From contig CAIVGN010000191.1 in assembly GCA_903905455.1 (NCBI GenBank), positions 1 to 64,000 on the forward strand: a stretch of DNA of 64,000 bases, written 5' to 3'. The stretch is from an uncultured Archangium sp. (GTDB lineage Bacteria; Myxococcota; Myxococcia; Myxococcales; Myxococcaceae). Every line of letters starts with the position of its first letter. The stretch's first letter is position 1. Both the position numbers and the translations under genes were made by a program. The notes below the pieces were generated by a model that searched no databases, was not told the origin of the DNA, and saw only the letters and a program-made list of their open reading frames with translations. Below are positions 39,030-47,145 of the stretch, piece after piece.

Positions 39030-39077
39030 AAAACAGAAAGCCGGCAGTTTCGTCAAGTGCTGATCCGAAATGCCGGC
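39030..39077 (-). terminator. Intrinsic terminator of ssb (minus strand)
   Basis: A 12-bp stem (39040-39052 with 39066-39077, one bulged base) with a 13-base loop, followed on the minus strand by CTTTCTGTTTT (39030-39039). It lies about 40 bases past the ssb stop, as expected for the end of the ssb transcript. Confidence 0.75.
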
Positions 39078-39115
39078 CCCTGGGAGCTCGTGAAGGGGGC
39101 AAAGCGACCCGCGGT

Positions 39116-39583
39116 TCAGAACGGAATGTCGTCTGCCGGGGGCGGGCCGCCCATGTCGTCCGGGGGCGCGCCGCCGCCGTTGCCCTGGTCACCGGGCCCA
39201 CGGGTGCCGCCACCCTCAGCGCCGCCGCCACGGGCACCGCCGCCGGCGCCACCGCCGAGGAACTGCACGGTGTTGGCGACCACTTCAGTGGTGTAGTTCT
39301 TCTTGCCCTCTTTGTCCGTCCACTCGCGGGTCTGGAGGCGACCTTCCACGTAGCACTGGCGGCCCTTCTTCAAGTACTCGCCGCACAGCTCCGCGAGCTT
39401 TCCCCAGACGACGATGCGGTGCCATTCGGTCCGCTCCTGCTTCTGCCCGCTGGTCTTGTCGTTCCACGACTCGCTCGTCGCGATGCGGAAGTTGGCGACC
39501 GCCTGCCCGCTGGGGGTGAAGCGCACCTCGGGGTCTGCGCCGAGGTTGCCGATGAGGATCACCTTGTTGATGCCGCCTGCCAT
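39116..39583 (-). CDS. ssb: Single-stranded DNA-binding protein
   Basis: 155 residues from ATG 39583, with AAAGGA 9 bases upstream. N-terminal OB fold (1-110) with '[21 protein letters not shown]', '[12 protein letters not shown]', '[15 protein letters not shown]'. It is followed by a Gly/Pro-rich linker and the acidic C-terminal tip 'DDIPF', the site that binds partner repair and replication proteins. Functions as a homotetramer coating single-stranded DNA. It has its own terminator and a candidate upstream element at 39641-39661. Confidence 0.96.
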   Translation of the reverse strand: MAGGINKVILIGNLGADPEVRFTPSGQAVANFRIATSESWNDKTSGQKQERTEWHRIVVWGKLAELCGEYLKKGRQCYVEGRLQTREWTDKEGKKNYTTEVVANTVQFLGGGAGGGARGGGAEGGGTRGPGDQGNGGGAPPDDMGGPPPADDIPF

Positions 39584-39640
39584 GTCGTCGTCCTTTCGAG
39601 AACCAACCCGTTGCGGGCCGGTTGTGGTGGAGCGACAGCC

Positions 39641-39661
39641 CATAGCACGGGGGTCTGACAA
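39641..39661 (-). promoter_or_regulatory. Candidate control element upstream of ssb
   Basis: On the minus strand the sequence reads TTGTCAGACCCCCGTGCTATG, about 60 bases before the ssb start. The core GACCCCCGTG(C/T)TA recurs at 60607-60621 upstream of the metalloprotease operon. It may be a promoter core or a regulator site; I cannot assign it. Placement and recurrence are the only evidence. Confidence 0.35.
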
Positions 39662-39695
39662 GTGGGAACGACCCCTGTCGTTCCGGAGGGTTGGG

Positions 39696-41894
39696 TCACC
39701 CGCCGGGGGCGGGCGCGGCGTTGCCACTGACCGGCGGCGCGGCGGCCGGCGGCACGGTGACGAGCGTCGGGGCGCCGGGAGCGCGCGCCTCGGCCACCTT
39801 CTGAGACAACGTCGCCTCGAGGCCCCGGGCAAAGACGGCCATGGACGGGTCGGCCGCTCCCTGGGCCTGGCGCAGCACGCCCCACAGCGGGGCCTCGGGC
39901 TGGGCGGCCTTCACCAGGCCACGCACCAGGCTGTCGATGATCACGCCGCGGTCGGCCTCCGGCGTCGACTTGAGCGCCAGCAGCAGCTCCTGGGGGGCGT
40001 CGGTGGCCACCACCGCGAGCTGCTCCGAGAGCCAGGCCGACGAGCGCTCGTCGCTCGCGTCGACACGCACGAACTCGAAGAGCCGCGCCGCCGCGTCCAC
40101 GTTGCCGGCCGCGGCGAGCTCGACGAGCGAGGGGAGCACCGGGACATCGAAGCCCGCCTCGGTCGACGCCTTCTTGATGCGCCCGTACACGTCGTCGCTG
40201 GCCAGCGCGCTGTCGAGCAGCACCCGGACGCTGGCGGCCTCGCGGGGGTCCGACTGGTAGAGCGCGTCGGCGATGATCGCCCGCACCGCGGGGTCTTTCT
40301 CGCTGCGCCAGGCCGTGCGCAGCAGCGCCACGTTCCGCCGCTCACCCTTCTGCGCGAGGCCGACGTAGGTCTGGAGCCGGGCCTTGAGCTCCTCGAAGGG
40401 ACCGACGACGGACGGAGGGGTCAGCGCGGCGACGGCCGCTGAGGGGCCGCCCGCCGACCCGGAGGCCGCGATGGCCGCGCCGAGCGCGTCGATGTTGGGG
40501 ACCACGGTGCCCGCGCGCCCAGGGAAGTCGTTGACCATGATCGAGAACACGAAGCGCTCGCCGCCGACCGACTGCACGTAGCCCGAGAGCGCCGAGACGG
40601 TCTCGAGGGTGCCGGTCTTGGCGCGCAGGCGCCCCACGGCGTCGCTGCCCTCGAAGCGGTACTTGAGCGTGCCGTCCTTGCCGGCGATGCCCACCGACGA
40701 GATGTACTCGGGCATCACCTGGAAGCGGTCCATCATGTAGGCCAGCAAGCGCGTGGTCTGCGCGGCCGAAAAGCGGTTGGCGTCGTTGAGCCCCGAGCCG
40801 TTCTTCATCACGTAGCTGCCGCGCGCGATGCCCACGTCGCGCTCGAGGAAGTCTTCGACCACGTCGATGCCCTTGGCGTGGCTGCCCGGCGCACCCCGCC
40901 CCTCGGCGCCCAGGGTCTTGATCAGCTGCTCAGCGACGAAGTTCGACGAGTGCTTGTTGAGCTTCTTGAGCACGATGTCGAGGGTGTCGCTCTGCGCCTG
41001 GTAGAGCATCTTCTGCGCGTACGGCACGGAGCCCGCGCGCAGCCGCCCCTTCACCTTGAGGCCGCGCTGCTGCAGCAGGGCCTTGACCGTGAAGCCGAAG
41101 TAGAGCGCGGGCTGGTCGATCTTCTTCCACACCGACCAGGTGCCCTTGTCGACGGGCACCACGCCCTTGGCCTCGATCTTCTGCCGCACCCGGTCCTTGT
41201 CGAGCGCCGAGCTGACGGTGAAGCGGCGCTGGGTGTTGGTGCCGGTGGTGACCTCGCCTTCGACGACGAAGTAGTCCGACGGGGGGTCGACCTCGATGGT
41301 CGCCTTGCCCCCCGCGGCCTCGGCCGGGCGGAGGAAGACGCCGACGGTGTTCCAGTTGAGCGACAGCGCCCCGGTCGGCGCAAGGTAGGCCTTGTCGCCG
41401 TATTCCTGGTCGAAGCCCGGGGGCAGCCGCTCGCCGTCGAACCAGCCGTCGTCCACGACGATGTCCTGGACCTCCTTGAGGCCCGCGTGGAGCAGCTCGC
41501 CGACCATGCCGTAGAGCCGCTCGGTGGTGACGGTCGGGTCGCCGCGCCCTCGGATGTAGAGGGTCTTCGCCTTGCCGTCCTTGAAGTCAGGATCGACGAG
41601 GAAGTCGGTCTCGAAGCGGTACTCGGGCCCCAGCCGCGAGATGGCGGCGGCCGCGGTGTAGAGCTTCACGTTGGAGGCGGGGTTGAGCAGCTCCTCGGGG
41701 TCGCGGGCGAAGACCACCGAGCCGTCGTCGAGGCTGCGCACCTGCACCGTCACCCGGGCCGACTGGAGCGTGGTCTTGGCGAGCACCGACTCCATCGCCT
41801 TGCGCAGGGCCTCGCGGTCCTGGGCCTTCGGCGCAGCGGCCCACGCGTGGAGAGAGACGATGCAGCACAGGGTGGCGAGGTGACTGGTACGCAT
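39696..41894 (-). CDS. dacB: PBP4-type D-Ala-D-Ala carboxypeptidase with helical C-terminal extension
   Basis: 732 residues from ATG 41894 ([10 protein letters not shown]), chosen for its signal peptide (cleavage near A20-A21); the frame extends upstream. Peptidase S13 motifs: S-x-x-K as S74-N-V-K77, S-x-N as 'SGLN', and K-T-G as 'AKTGTL'. This periplasmic serine peptidase trims or opens peptidoglycan cross-links. After the catalytic domain (to about residue 490) there is a ~240-residue HEAT-like helical extension ('[23 protein letters not shown]') and a Pro/Ala-rich tail, which ordinary PBP4 lacks. Confidence 0.9.
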   Translation of the reverse strand: MRTSHLATLCCIVSLHAWAAAPKAQDREALRKAMESVLAKTTLQSARVTVQVRSLDDGSVVFARDPEELLNPASNVKLYTAAAAISRLGPEYRFETDFLVDPDFKDGKAKTLYIRGRGDPTVTTERLYGMVGELLHAGLKEVQDIVVDDGWFDGERLPPGFDQEYGDKAYLAPTGALSLNWNTVGVFLRPAEAAGGKATIEVDPPSDYFVVEGEVTTGTNTQRRFTVSSALDKDRVRQKIEAKGVVPVDKGTWSVWKKIDQPALYFGFTVKALLQQRGLKVKGRLRAGSVPYAQKMLYQAQSDTLDIVLKKLNKHSSNFVAEQLIKTLGAEGRGAPGSHAKGIDVVEDFLERDVGIARGSYVMKNGSGLNDANRFSAAQTTRLLAYMMDRFQVMPEYISSVGIAGKDGTLKYRFEGSDAVGRLRAKTGTLETVSALSGYVQSVGGERFVFSIMVNDFPGRAGTVVPNIDALGAAIAASGSAGGPSAAVAALTPPSVVGPFEELKARLQTYVGLAQKGERRNVALLRTAWRSEKDPAVRAIIADALYQSDPREAASVRVLLDSALASDDVYGRIKKASTEAGFDVPVLPSLVELAAAGNVDAAARLFEFVRVDASDERSSAWLSEQLAVVATDAPQELLLALKSTPEADRGVIIDSLVRGLVKAAQPEAPLWGVLRQAQGAADPSMAVFARGLEATLSQKVAEARAPGAPTLVTVPPAAAPPVSGNAAPAPGG

Positions 41895-41969
41895 CGGGCG
41901 AGGTGGAGTTAACTGTGTTTGCAGCGTCGGCGCGAAACTCTGGCGCCCTTTTCGGGGAGGGACCCACAC

Positions 41970-42647
41970 ATGGCAGAGAACATCTCGGTGTCAGACATCA
42001 TCCCCGCTCGTCCTGAGCGGCTCTTCGCGGCGTGGCTCGACCCCGAACAGCACGGTCGCATGACCGACGGCCTCGCCACCGACGAGGGGGATGGCCGGTT
42101 CACCGCATGGGACGGGTACATCTCGGGCCGCACCGTGTCTGCGGTGCCACACGCGACGATCGTGCAGGCGTGGCGCACCAGCGAGTTCGGCGACGAGGAC
42201 CCCGACTCGCTGCTCACCGTGCGCTTCGAGCCGACCGGCGAGGGCACGAAGATCACCTTCGATCACGAGAACATTCCCGACGGCCAGGGCGAGGCCTACC
42301 TCGAGGGGTGGAAGGACTTCTATTTCACGCCGATGAAGAAGTACTTCGGCGCGCCCGGCGAGAAGGTGCGCGAGGTCGGGCAGAAGCTCGAGGCCGCCGC
42401 CAGCGACGCGGTCAAGGCGGTGAAGAAGGTCCAGCAGCATGCCAGGGCGAAGCTCAAGGCCGTCGGCAAGCAGGTCAAGGCGCTGGTCTCGCGCAAGAAG
42501 CCACCGGCGAAGAAGAAGGTCGCCGCGAAGAAAATGGCCCCGCCCAAGAAGGTCGCAGCGAAGAAGGTCGCAGCGAAGAAGGTCACCGCGAAGAAGAAGG
42601 CCCCGGCGAAGAAGGCGCCCCCCGGGAAGAAGCCCGCCAGGCGCTGA
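41970..42647 (+). CDS. START/AHSA1-domain protein with histone-H1-like tail
   Basis: 225 residues from ATG 41970, preceded by GGGGAGGG. Residues 1-125 are an SRPBCC/AHSA1 domain ('SDIIPARPERLFAAWLDPEQHGRMT', 'GRTVSAVPHATIVQAWRTS', 'GTKITFDHENIP'). Residues ~135-225 are a disordered basic tail of repeated AAKK/AKKV/PAKK units, like bacterial H1-like/AlgP tails that bind nucleic acid. The fusion suggests a hydrophobic-ligand or Hsp90-cofactor-type domain brought to DNA or RNA. It is divergent from dacB (75-bp gap). Confidence 0.87.
   Translation: MAENISVSDIIPARPERLFAAWLDPEQHGRMTDGLATDEGDGRFTAWDGYISGRTVSAVPHATIVQAWRTSEFGDEDPDSLLTVRFEPTGEGTKITFDHENIPDGQGEAYLEGWKDFYFTPMKKYFGAPGEKVREVGQKLEAAASDAVKAVKKVQQHARAKLKAVGKQVKALVSRKKPPAKKKVAAKKMAPPKKVAAKKVAAKKVTAKKKAPAKKAPPGKKPARR
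42475..42644 (+). repeat. Lys/Ala coding repeats (H1-like tail)
   Basis: Low-complexity repeats of gcagcgaagaaggtc type; the 15-base unit occurs twice in direct tandem near 42552-42581, with diverged copies on both sides. They encode the basic tail of the START-domain protein. Confidence 0.75.
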
Positions 42648-42679
42648 GCGCACCCGGGGCGATTTCGAAGCGAAGGTTT

Positions 42680-42703
42680 GCCCGGCGCCCCACGACGCCG
42701 GGC
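42680..42703 (+). other. GC hairpin between the START/H1 and lipoprotein genes
   Basis: A perfect 8-bp stem (GCCCGGCG/CGCCGGGC) with an 8-base loop, 33 bases after the stop. It has no T tract on either strand, so it may be a Rho-linked or attenuating hairpin at most. Confidence 0.4.
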
Positions 42704-42728
42704 GGCGCTTCCTGCTACACCGCCCCCA

Positions 42729-44885
42729 ATGATTCGTCGCTCGTGGGTCTTCGCGTGGTGCTGCGCGGCGCTGTGGGCCTGTAGCGCGCCCTCTGGTTGT
42801 GCATGCGGGGGCTTCACCCCGCTGCCGCAGGGCTCGTATTCAGGCCCCAAGTTGAACAGCGCCGGGGCGGCGCGCATGTCGGCCCATGGCTTCGGCGCCC
42901 TCAACGCGAACGCGCTGACGATCCTCGACGCCTTCGCTCCCGGCGGTCAGCTGGTGGTGCCGGTGCCGTGCAGCGAGCAGGCCGTCTCGGTGGGCCCCAT
43001 TCCCGCGGGGAAGCTGATCATCGCCGACACCGGGGGCCTGTACTGCACCGCCGAGAGCTGCGGCCGCATGGACGGCGTGTGCAACCCCGCCATCGACGTG
43101 GGCCACACCATCACCCTCGCCTTCACCAGCCTCACCTTCGCGCCGAAGTCGCCCGATCTCCTCGAGGCGAAGGTCACCGCCACGGTGCAGACCGGCCGGC
43201 TGCCCATCTCGTCGGTCGGCAACAGCGCCGTGCTCTGCCTGAGCAGCAACCGGGCGAAGTTCACCGTCGACCTCGACACCGGGCGCGCGCCGCCGGCGTC
43301 CACCGACCTCAACATCGACATCAAGTTCGCCATCGACACCCGCTGGGACCAGCTGCTGTCGCTCGAGGTGGCCAACGTGGGCAACGCCCAGGCATGCTCC
43401 GGGTCGACGACGCCGCCCAACTGCATCGACCCGGCCGACATGGAGATCCTCAACGAGGGCTGCTCCACCCTGGCCATCGCCAGCCTCGCCCCGGTCAAGG
43501 CCCTGCTCATCAACCAGCTCGCCGCCTCGCTGCGCACCCAGATCACCGAGGCGCTGTCCGACGCGAACTGCGCCGCCTGCGGGCCCATGGGCGAGTGCCC
43601 CACCTTCGGCGCCGCGACCTCCAGCTGCGAGACCGACGCCGGGGTGTGCCGCGACACGATGACTGGCAAGTGCGTGCCCTCGCTCTTCGGCGCCGAGGGC
43701 CGCCTCGAGGTCGGCCAGGCGCTGGGCGCGTTCGGGGCCCCTGCCAACTCGGCCATCGAGCTCTCGTTCGGCGCGGGTGGCAGCGCCGAGGCCAACCCCG
43801 CAGGCCTGACCGCCGGGCTTCGCGGCGGCGCCAGGGAACTCGCCGTCGCCTCGTGCGTCGCCCCGGTCACCCGGCCGGCGCCGGCCACCCTGCCGCTGCC
43901 TGACTTCGATCTCGACGCGCCGGCGCCCTACGACATCGGCCTCTCGGTCTCGGGCCAGATGGTGAGCGAGCTGCTCTTCCGCGCGCAGCAGTCGGGCGCG
44001 CTGTGCCTCGAGCTGGGCACCGAAAACGTCAGCGCGCTGGAGTCGGGACTGCTGGCCACCCTGCTGCCCTCGCTGGGCCTGCTGACCGACGGCCGCAACG
44101 TGCCGCTGCGCGTGGTGATTCGCCCGGTGAACCCGCCGGTGGCCGTGGTCGGCGCCGGCACCGTCGACGCCAACGGCCGGCCCCTCGACCCGCTGTTGCG
44201 GCTCAACTGGCGCGGCGTGGAGCTCGACGTCTACGCGCTGCTCGATGATCGCCTCGCCCGGCTCTTCACCGTCTCGGCCGATCTCTCGCTGCCCTTCGGC
44301 GTGACCCTCGACGGGTGCTCCGGGGTGACGCCGGTGGTGGGCAGCCTGATGGGCGCGGTCACCAACGTCACCATCAAGAACTCCGAGACCCTCGCCGAGC
44401 CGCTCTCGGTGCTGCAGAACCTCGTGCCCTCGCTGTTGACCCTCGCCGAGCCCGCGCTCGCGGGGGGGCTGAGCGCCTTCACCGTCCCCGGCTTCAACGG
44501 CTTCCAGCTGAAGATGGTCGGCGCGCGGGGCATCGGCCACCTCAGCGGCAGCACCACCTACAACCACGTGGGGCTCTACGCCGAGCTGCTCTCCGGCGGC
44601 CCCGCCTGCGTGCCGGTCATGAAGCGCGCCTCGACCCAGCTCGTGCGCTCGGTGGTGAAGTCGAAGGCCAGCGCGTCGCTGGAACTCGCCGTGGGCCGCC
44701 GCTACTCGTGGCGCGTCGACGGGGGCTTCTGGTCCACCTGGCAGGAACCGAACCCGCTGGCGCGCCTCGACGTCGAGCACCCGCGCCTGCTGCTGGGCGG
44801 CGCGCACGTGATCGACGTGCGCACCGAGAGCGGCGACGTGCAGAGCCTCGTGGTGCGCGACGAGGCCGGCTCAGCGCAGCGCTGA
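42729..44885 (+). CDS. Large lipoprotein of unknown function
   Basis: 718 residues from ATG 42729 (MIRRSWVFAWCCAALWACS), giving a lipoprotein signal with lipobox L-W-A-C18. The mature chain has long Gly/Ala/Val beta-strand segments and regularly placed Cys pairs ('YCTAESCGRMDGVC', 'NCAACGPMGEC', 'SCETDAGVC'), so it is likely disulfide-bonded and outside the cytoplasm. Helical segments such as 'LAPVKALLINQLAASLRTQITEAL' recall lipid-binding tubular proteins, but I cannot assign a family. The last 15 bases overlap the convergent rpe gene. Confidence 0.82.
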   Translation: MIRRSWVFAWCCAALWACSAPSGCACGGFTPLPQGSYSGPKLNSAGAARMSAHGFGALNANALTILDAFAPGGQLVVPVPCSEQAVSVGPIPAGKLIIADTGGLYCTAESCGRMDGVCNPAIDVGHTITLAFTSLTFAPKSPDLLEAKVTATVQTGRLPISSVGNSAVLCLSSNRAKFTVDLDTGRAPPASTDLNIDIKFAIDTRWDQLLSLEVANVGNAQACSGSTTPPNCIDPADMEILNEGCSTLAIASLAPVKALLINQLAASLRTQITEALSDANCAACGPMGECPTFGAATSSCETDAGVCRDTMTGKCVPSLFGAEGRLEVGQALGAFGAPANSAIELSFGAGGSAEANPAGLTAGLRGGARELAVASCVAPVTRPAPATLPLPDFDLDAPAPYDIGLSVSGQMVSELLFRAQQSGALCLELGTENVSALESGLLATLLPSLGLLTDGRNVPLRVVIRPVNPPVAVVGAGTVDANGRPLDPLLRLNWRGVELDVYALLDDRLARLFTVSADLSLPFGVTLDGCSGVTPVVGSLMGAVTNVTIKNSETLAEPLSVLQNLVPSLLTLAEPALAGGLSAFTVPGFNGFQLKMVGARGIGHLSGSTTYNHVGLYAELLSGGPACVPVMKRASTQLVRSVVKSKASASLELAVGRRYSWRVDGGFWSTWQEPNPLARLDVEHPRLLLGGAHVIDVRTESGDVQSLVVRDEAGSAQR

Positions 44886-45524
44886 GATGGCCGCGCGGTA
44901 GTCGGCCGACTTGAAGACCGCGTTCCCGGCCACGAGCACGTTGGCGCCGGCGGCGACCACCAGCTTCGCGGTGGTGGGGTTGATGCCGCCGTCGACCTCG
45001 ATGTCCACGTGCTGCAGCCCGCGCCCGTCGAGCGTCGCGCGCAGCCGCCGCACCTTGTCGACGGTGGCGGCGATGAAGGCCTGGCCTCCGAAGCCGGGGT
45101 TCACCGACATCAGCAGCACCTGGCTCACCTCGCCGAGCACCTCGTCGATGGTGCCCAGCGAGGTCCCGGGGTTGAGCACCACCGAGGGCTTCGCGCCCGC
45201 GGCGCGGATCTGCTGCAGGGTGCGGTGCAGGTGGGGGCAGGCCTCCTGGTGCACGGTGAGGATGCTCGCCCCGGCCTTGACGAAGTCGTCGATGTACTTC
45301 TCGGGCTCGACCATCATCAGGTGCACGTCGAGGGGCAGCGTCGTCGCGCGCCGCACCGCCTCGATCACCACCGGGCCGATGGTGATGTTGGGCACGAAGC
45401 GGCCGTCCATCACGTCGATGTGCACGGAGTCGGCGCCGGCGGCCTCGACCGCCCTCACCTCGTCGGCGAGGCGCCCAAAGTCAGCCGAGAGGATCGACGG
45501 GGCAATCCGCACGCGGTTCGTCAT
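44871..45524 (-). CDS. rpe: Ribulose-phosphate 3-epimerase
   Basis: 217 residues from ATG 45524. TIM-barrel epimerase interconverting ribulose 5-phosphate and xylulose 5-phosphate. Seen: 'IAPSILSADFGRL', metal/catalytic 'HIDVMDGRFVPN', 'DVHLMM', 'MSVNPGFGGQ' and 'EVDGGINPTTA' with its catalytic Asp. It feeds xylulose 5-phosphate to the transketolase encoded at 15194-17206. Confidence 0.97.
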   Translation of the reverse strand: MTNRVRIAPSILSADFGRLADEVRAVEAAGADSVHIDVMDGRFVPNITIGPVVIEAVRRATTLPLDVHLMMVEPEKYIDDFVKAGASILTVHQEACPHLHRTLQQIRAAGAKPSVVLNPGTSLGTIDEVLGEVSQVLLMSVNPGFGGQAFIAATVDKVRRLRATLDGRGLQHVDIEVDGGINPTTAKLVVAAGANVLVAGNAVFKSADYRAAISALR

Positions 45525-45608
45525 GGGCGCTTGGTACCCCGCCCCGCGGCAGGGTGCACCTGTTTGGGAGGTTGCCCGGGGAGGCCGTTGGGAGGAGCAT
45601 CGGGCATC

Positions 45609-47135
45609 GTGGATCATGACCGGGATGAGAAGACGTCGCCGTCGATGTCACCGCTGAGACAAGCGCTTCGCCGCGCCGACAAGCTCCAGGCGATCCTCGA
45701 GGTGGCCAAGGTGATGGCCGCGGCGCACACGCTCGACGCGCTGCTGCCGCTCATCCTCCGCGAGGCGGCGCGCGTGGTCGAAGCCGACCGCTGCTCGCTC
45801 TTCATCCTCGACCGGCACCGCAACGAGCTGTGGAGCCGCGTCGCCCAGGGCGCCAAGCAGGAGATCCGCGTGCCGCTGGGCCAGGGCATCGCCGGTTCGG
45901 TGGCGCAGACCGGCGAGGTGCTGAACCTCCGCGACGCCTACGAAGACCCCCGCTTCCAGCGCGACTGGGACATCAAGACCAACTACCGCACCAAGAGCGT
46001 GCTCTGCGTGCCGATGCGCGACACGCACGGCGAGGTCACGGGCGTCATCCAGGCGCTCAACGCCACCGACGGCACCTTCGACGCCGAAGACGAGGAGCTG
46101 CTCATGGCCCTGGGCGGCCAGGCGGCCCAGGCCATCGAGAACGCGATGCTCCACGAGGACATCAGCCGGCTCTTCGAGGGCTTCGTGCAGGCCTCGGTGA
46201 TGGCCATCGAGTCGCGAGACCCGACCACCGCGGGTCACTCGGGCCGCGTGGCCTCCCTGACGGTGATGCTCGCCGAGGCGACCGAGCAGGCCACCGGCGG
46301 CCCGTACCGCGACCTCAAGTTCTCGCCCGAGCAGATGCAGGAGATCCGCTACGCGTCGCTGCTCCACGACTTCGGGAAGATCGGCGTGCGCGAGCCGGTG
46401 CTGGTCAAGGCCGAGAAGCTGTACCCTCACGAGCTCGAGGTGCTCAAGCAGCGCTTCGAGTTGGCGCGCAAGGACCGGCAGCTCGCCTCGCTGTTGCGGC
46501 GCATCGACGCGGCGAAGATCCGCGGCGAAGGCGCGCTCGAGGAGATCGAAGCGGAGGAGCACGAGCGCCTGACCCGCGAACTCAAGGAACTGGATGAGGC
46601 CACCGACTTCGTCCTGCAGTGCAACCGCCCCACGGTGCTCGCCCAGGGCGGCTTCGAGCGGCTGACCAGCCTGAGCGTGATGTCCTACAACGACTCGCGC
46701 GAGCGCCCGCAGATGCTGCTGACGCCCAACGAGGTGCAGGTGCTCTCCATCCCCCGCGGGTCGCTCTCGCCGACCGAGCGCCGGGAGATCGAGTCGCACG
46801 TCACGCACACCTTCCGTTTCCTCTCGCAGATCCCCTGGACGCGCACCCTCAAGCGCGTGCCGGAGATCGCCTACGCCCACCACGAGAAGCTCGACGGGAA
46901 GGGGTACCCGCGCGCGGTGCCCTCGGAACAGATCCCCGTGCAGTCGAAGATGATGGCCATCTCCGACATCTACGACGCGCTGACCGCGAGCGACCGGCCC
47001 TACAAGAAGGCCGTGCCCCACGAGTTGGCGCTCGACATCCTCAAGAAGGAATCGGACAGCGGTCAGCTCGACAAAGACCTGTTCCGCATCTTCATCGAGG
47101 CCGACGTCCCGAGGCGGGCGCTCAAGCCCCGCTGA
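45609..47135 (+). CDS. GAF/HD-GYP cyclic-di-GMP phosphodiesterase
   Basis: 508 residues. GTG 45609 is preferred: GGAGGAG lies 11 bases upstream, while the in-frame ATG at 45645 has no clear ribosome site. A GAF domain at about 20-185 ('TLDALLPLILREAARVVEADRCSLFILD', 'GIAGSVAQTGEVLNLRDAY') should sense a small ligand. The HD-GYP domain has H210, the H253-D254 pair in 'HDFGKIGV' and the full GYP signature 'HHEKLDGKGYP' from H424, so it should hydrolyse cyclic di-GMP. About 115 extra residues, coiled-coil-like at first, are inserted between H253-D254 and the next conserved His (397). Confidence 0.92.
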   Translation: MDHDRDEKTSPSMSPLRQALRRADKLQAILEVAKVMAAAHTLDALLPLILREAARVVEADRCSLFILDRHRNELWSRVAQGAKQEIRVPLGQGIAGSVAQTGEVLNLRDAYEDPRFQRDWDIKTNYRTKSVLCVPMRDTHGEVTGVIQALNATDGTFDAEDEELLMALGGQAAQAIENAMLHEDISRLFEGFVQASVMAIESRDPTTAGHSGRVASLTVMLAEATEQATGGPYRDLKFSPEQMQEIRYASLLHDFGKIGVREPVLVKAEKLYPHELEVLKQRFELARKDRQLASLLRRIDAAKIRGEGALEEIEAEEHERLTRELKELDEATDFVLQCNRPTVLAQGGFERLTSLSVMSYNDSRERPQMLLTPNEVQVLSIPRGSLSPTERREIESHVTHTFRFLSQIPWTRTLKRVPEIAYAHHEKLDGKGYPRAVPSEQIPVQSKMMAISDIYDALTASDRPYKKAVPHELALDILKKESDSGQLDKDLFRIFIEADVPRRALKPR

Positions 47136-47145
47136 GCGGGGCCGC

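Noticed and set aside
47126-47142. Hairpin GCCCCGC/GCGGGGC over the HD-GYP stop, considered as a bidirectional terminator
   Set aside because: No U tract follows on either strand; kept only as a note in the pyruvate kinase entry.
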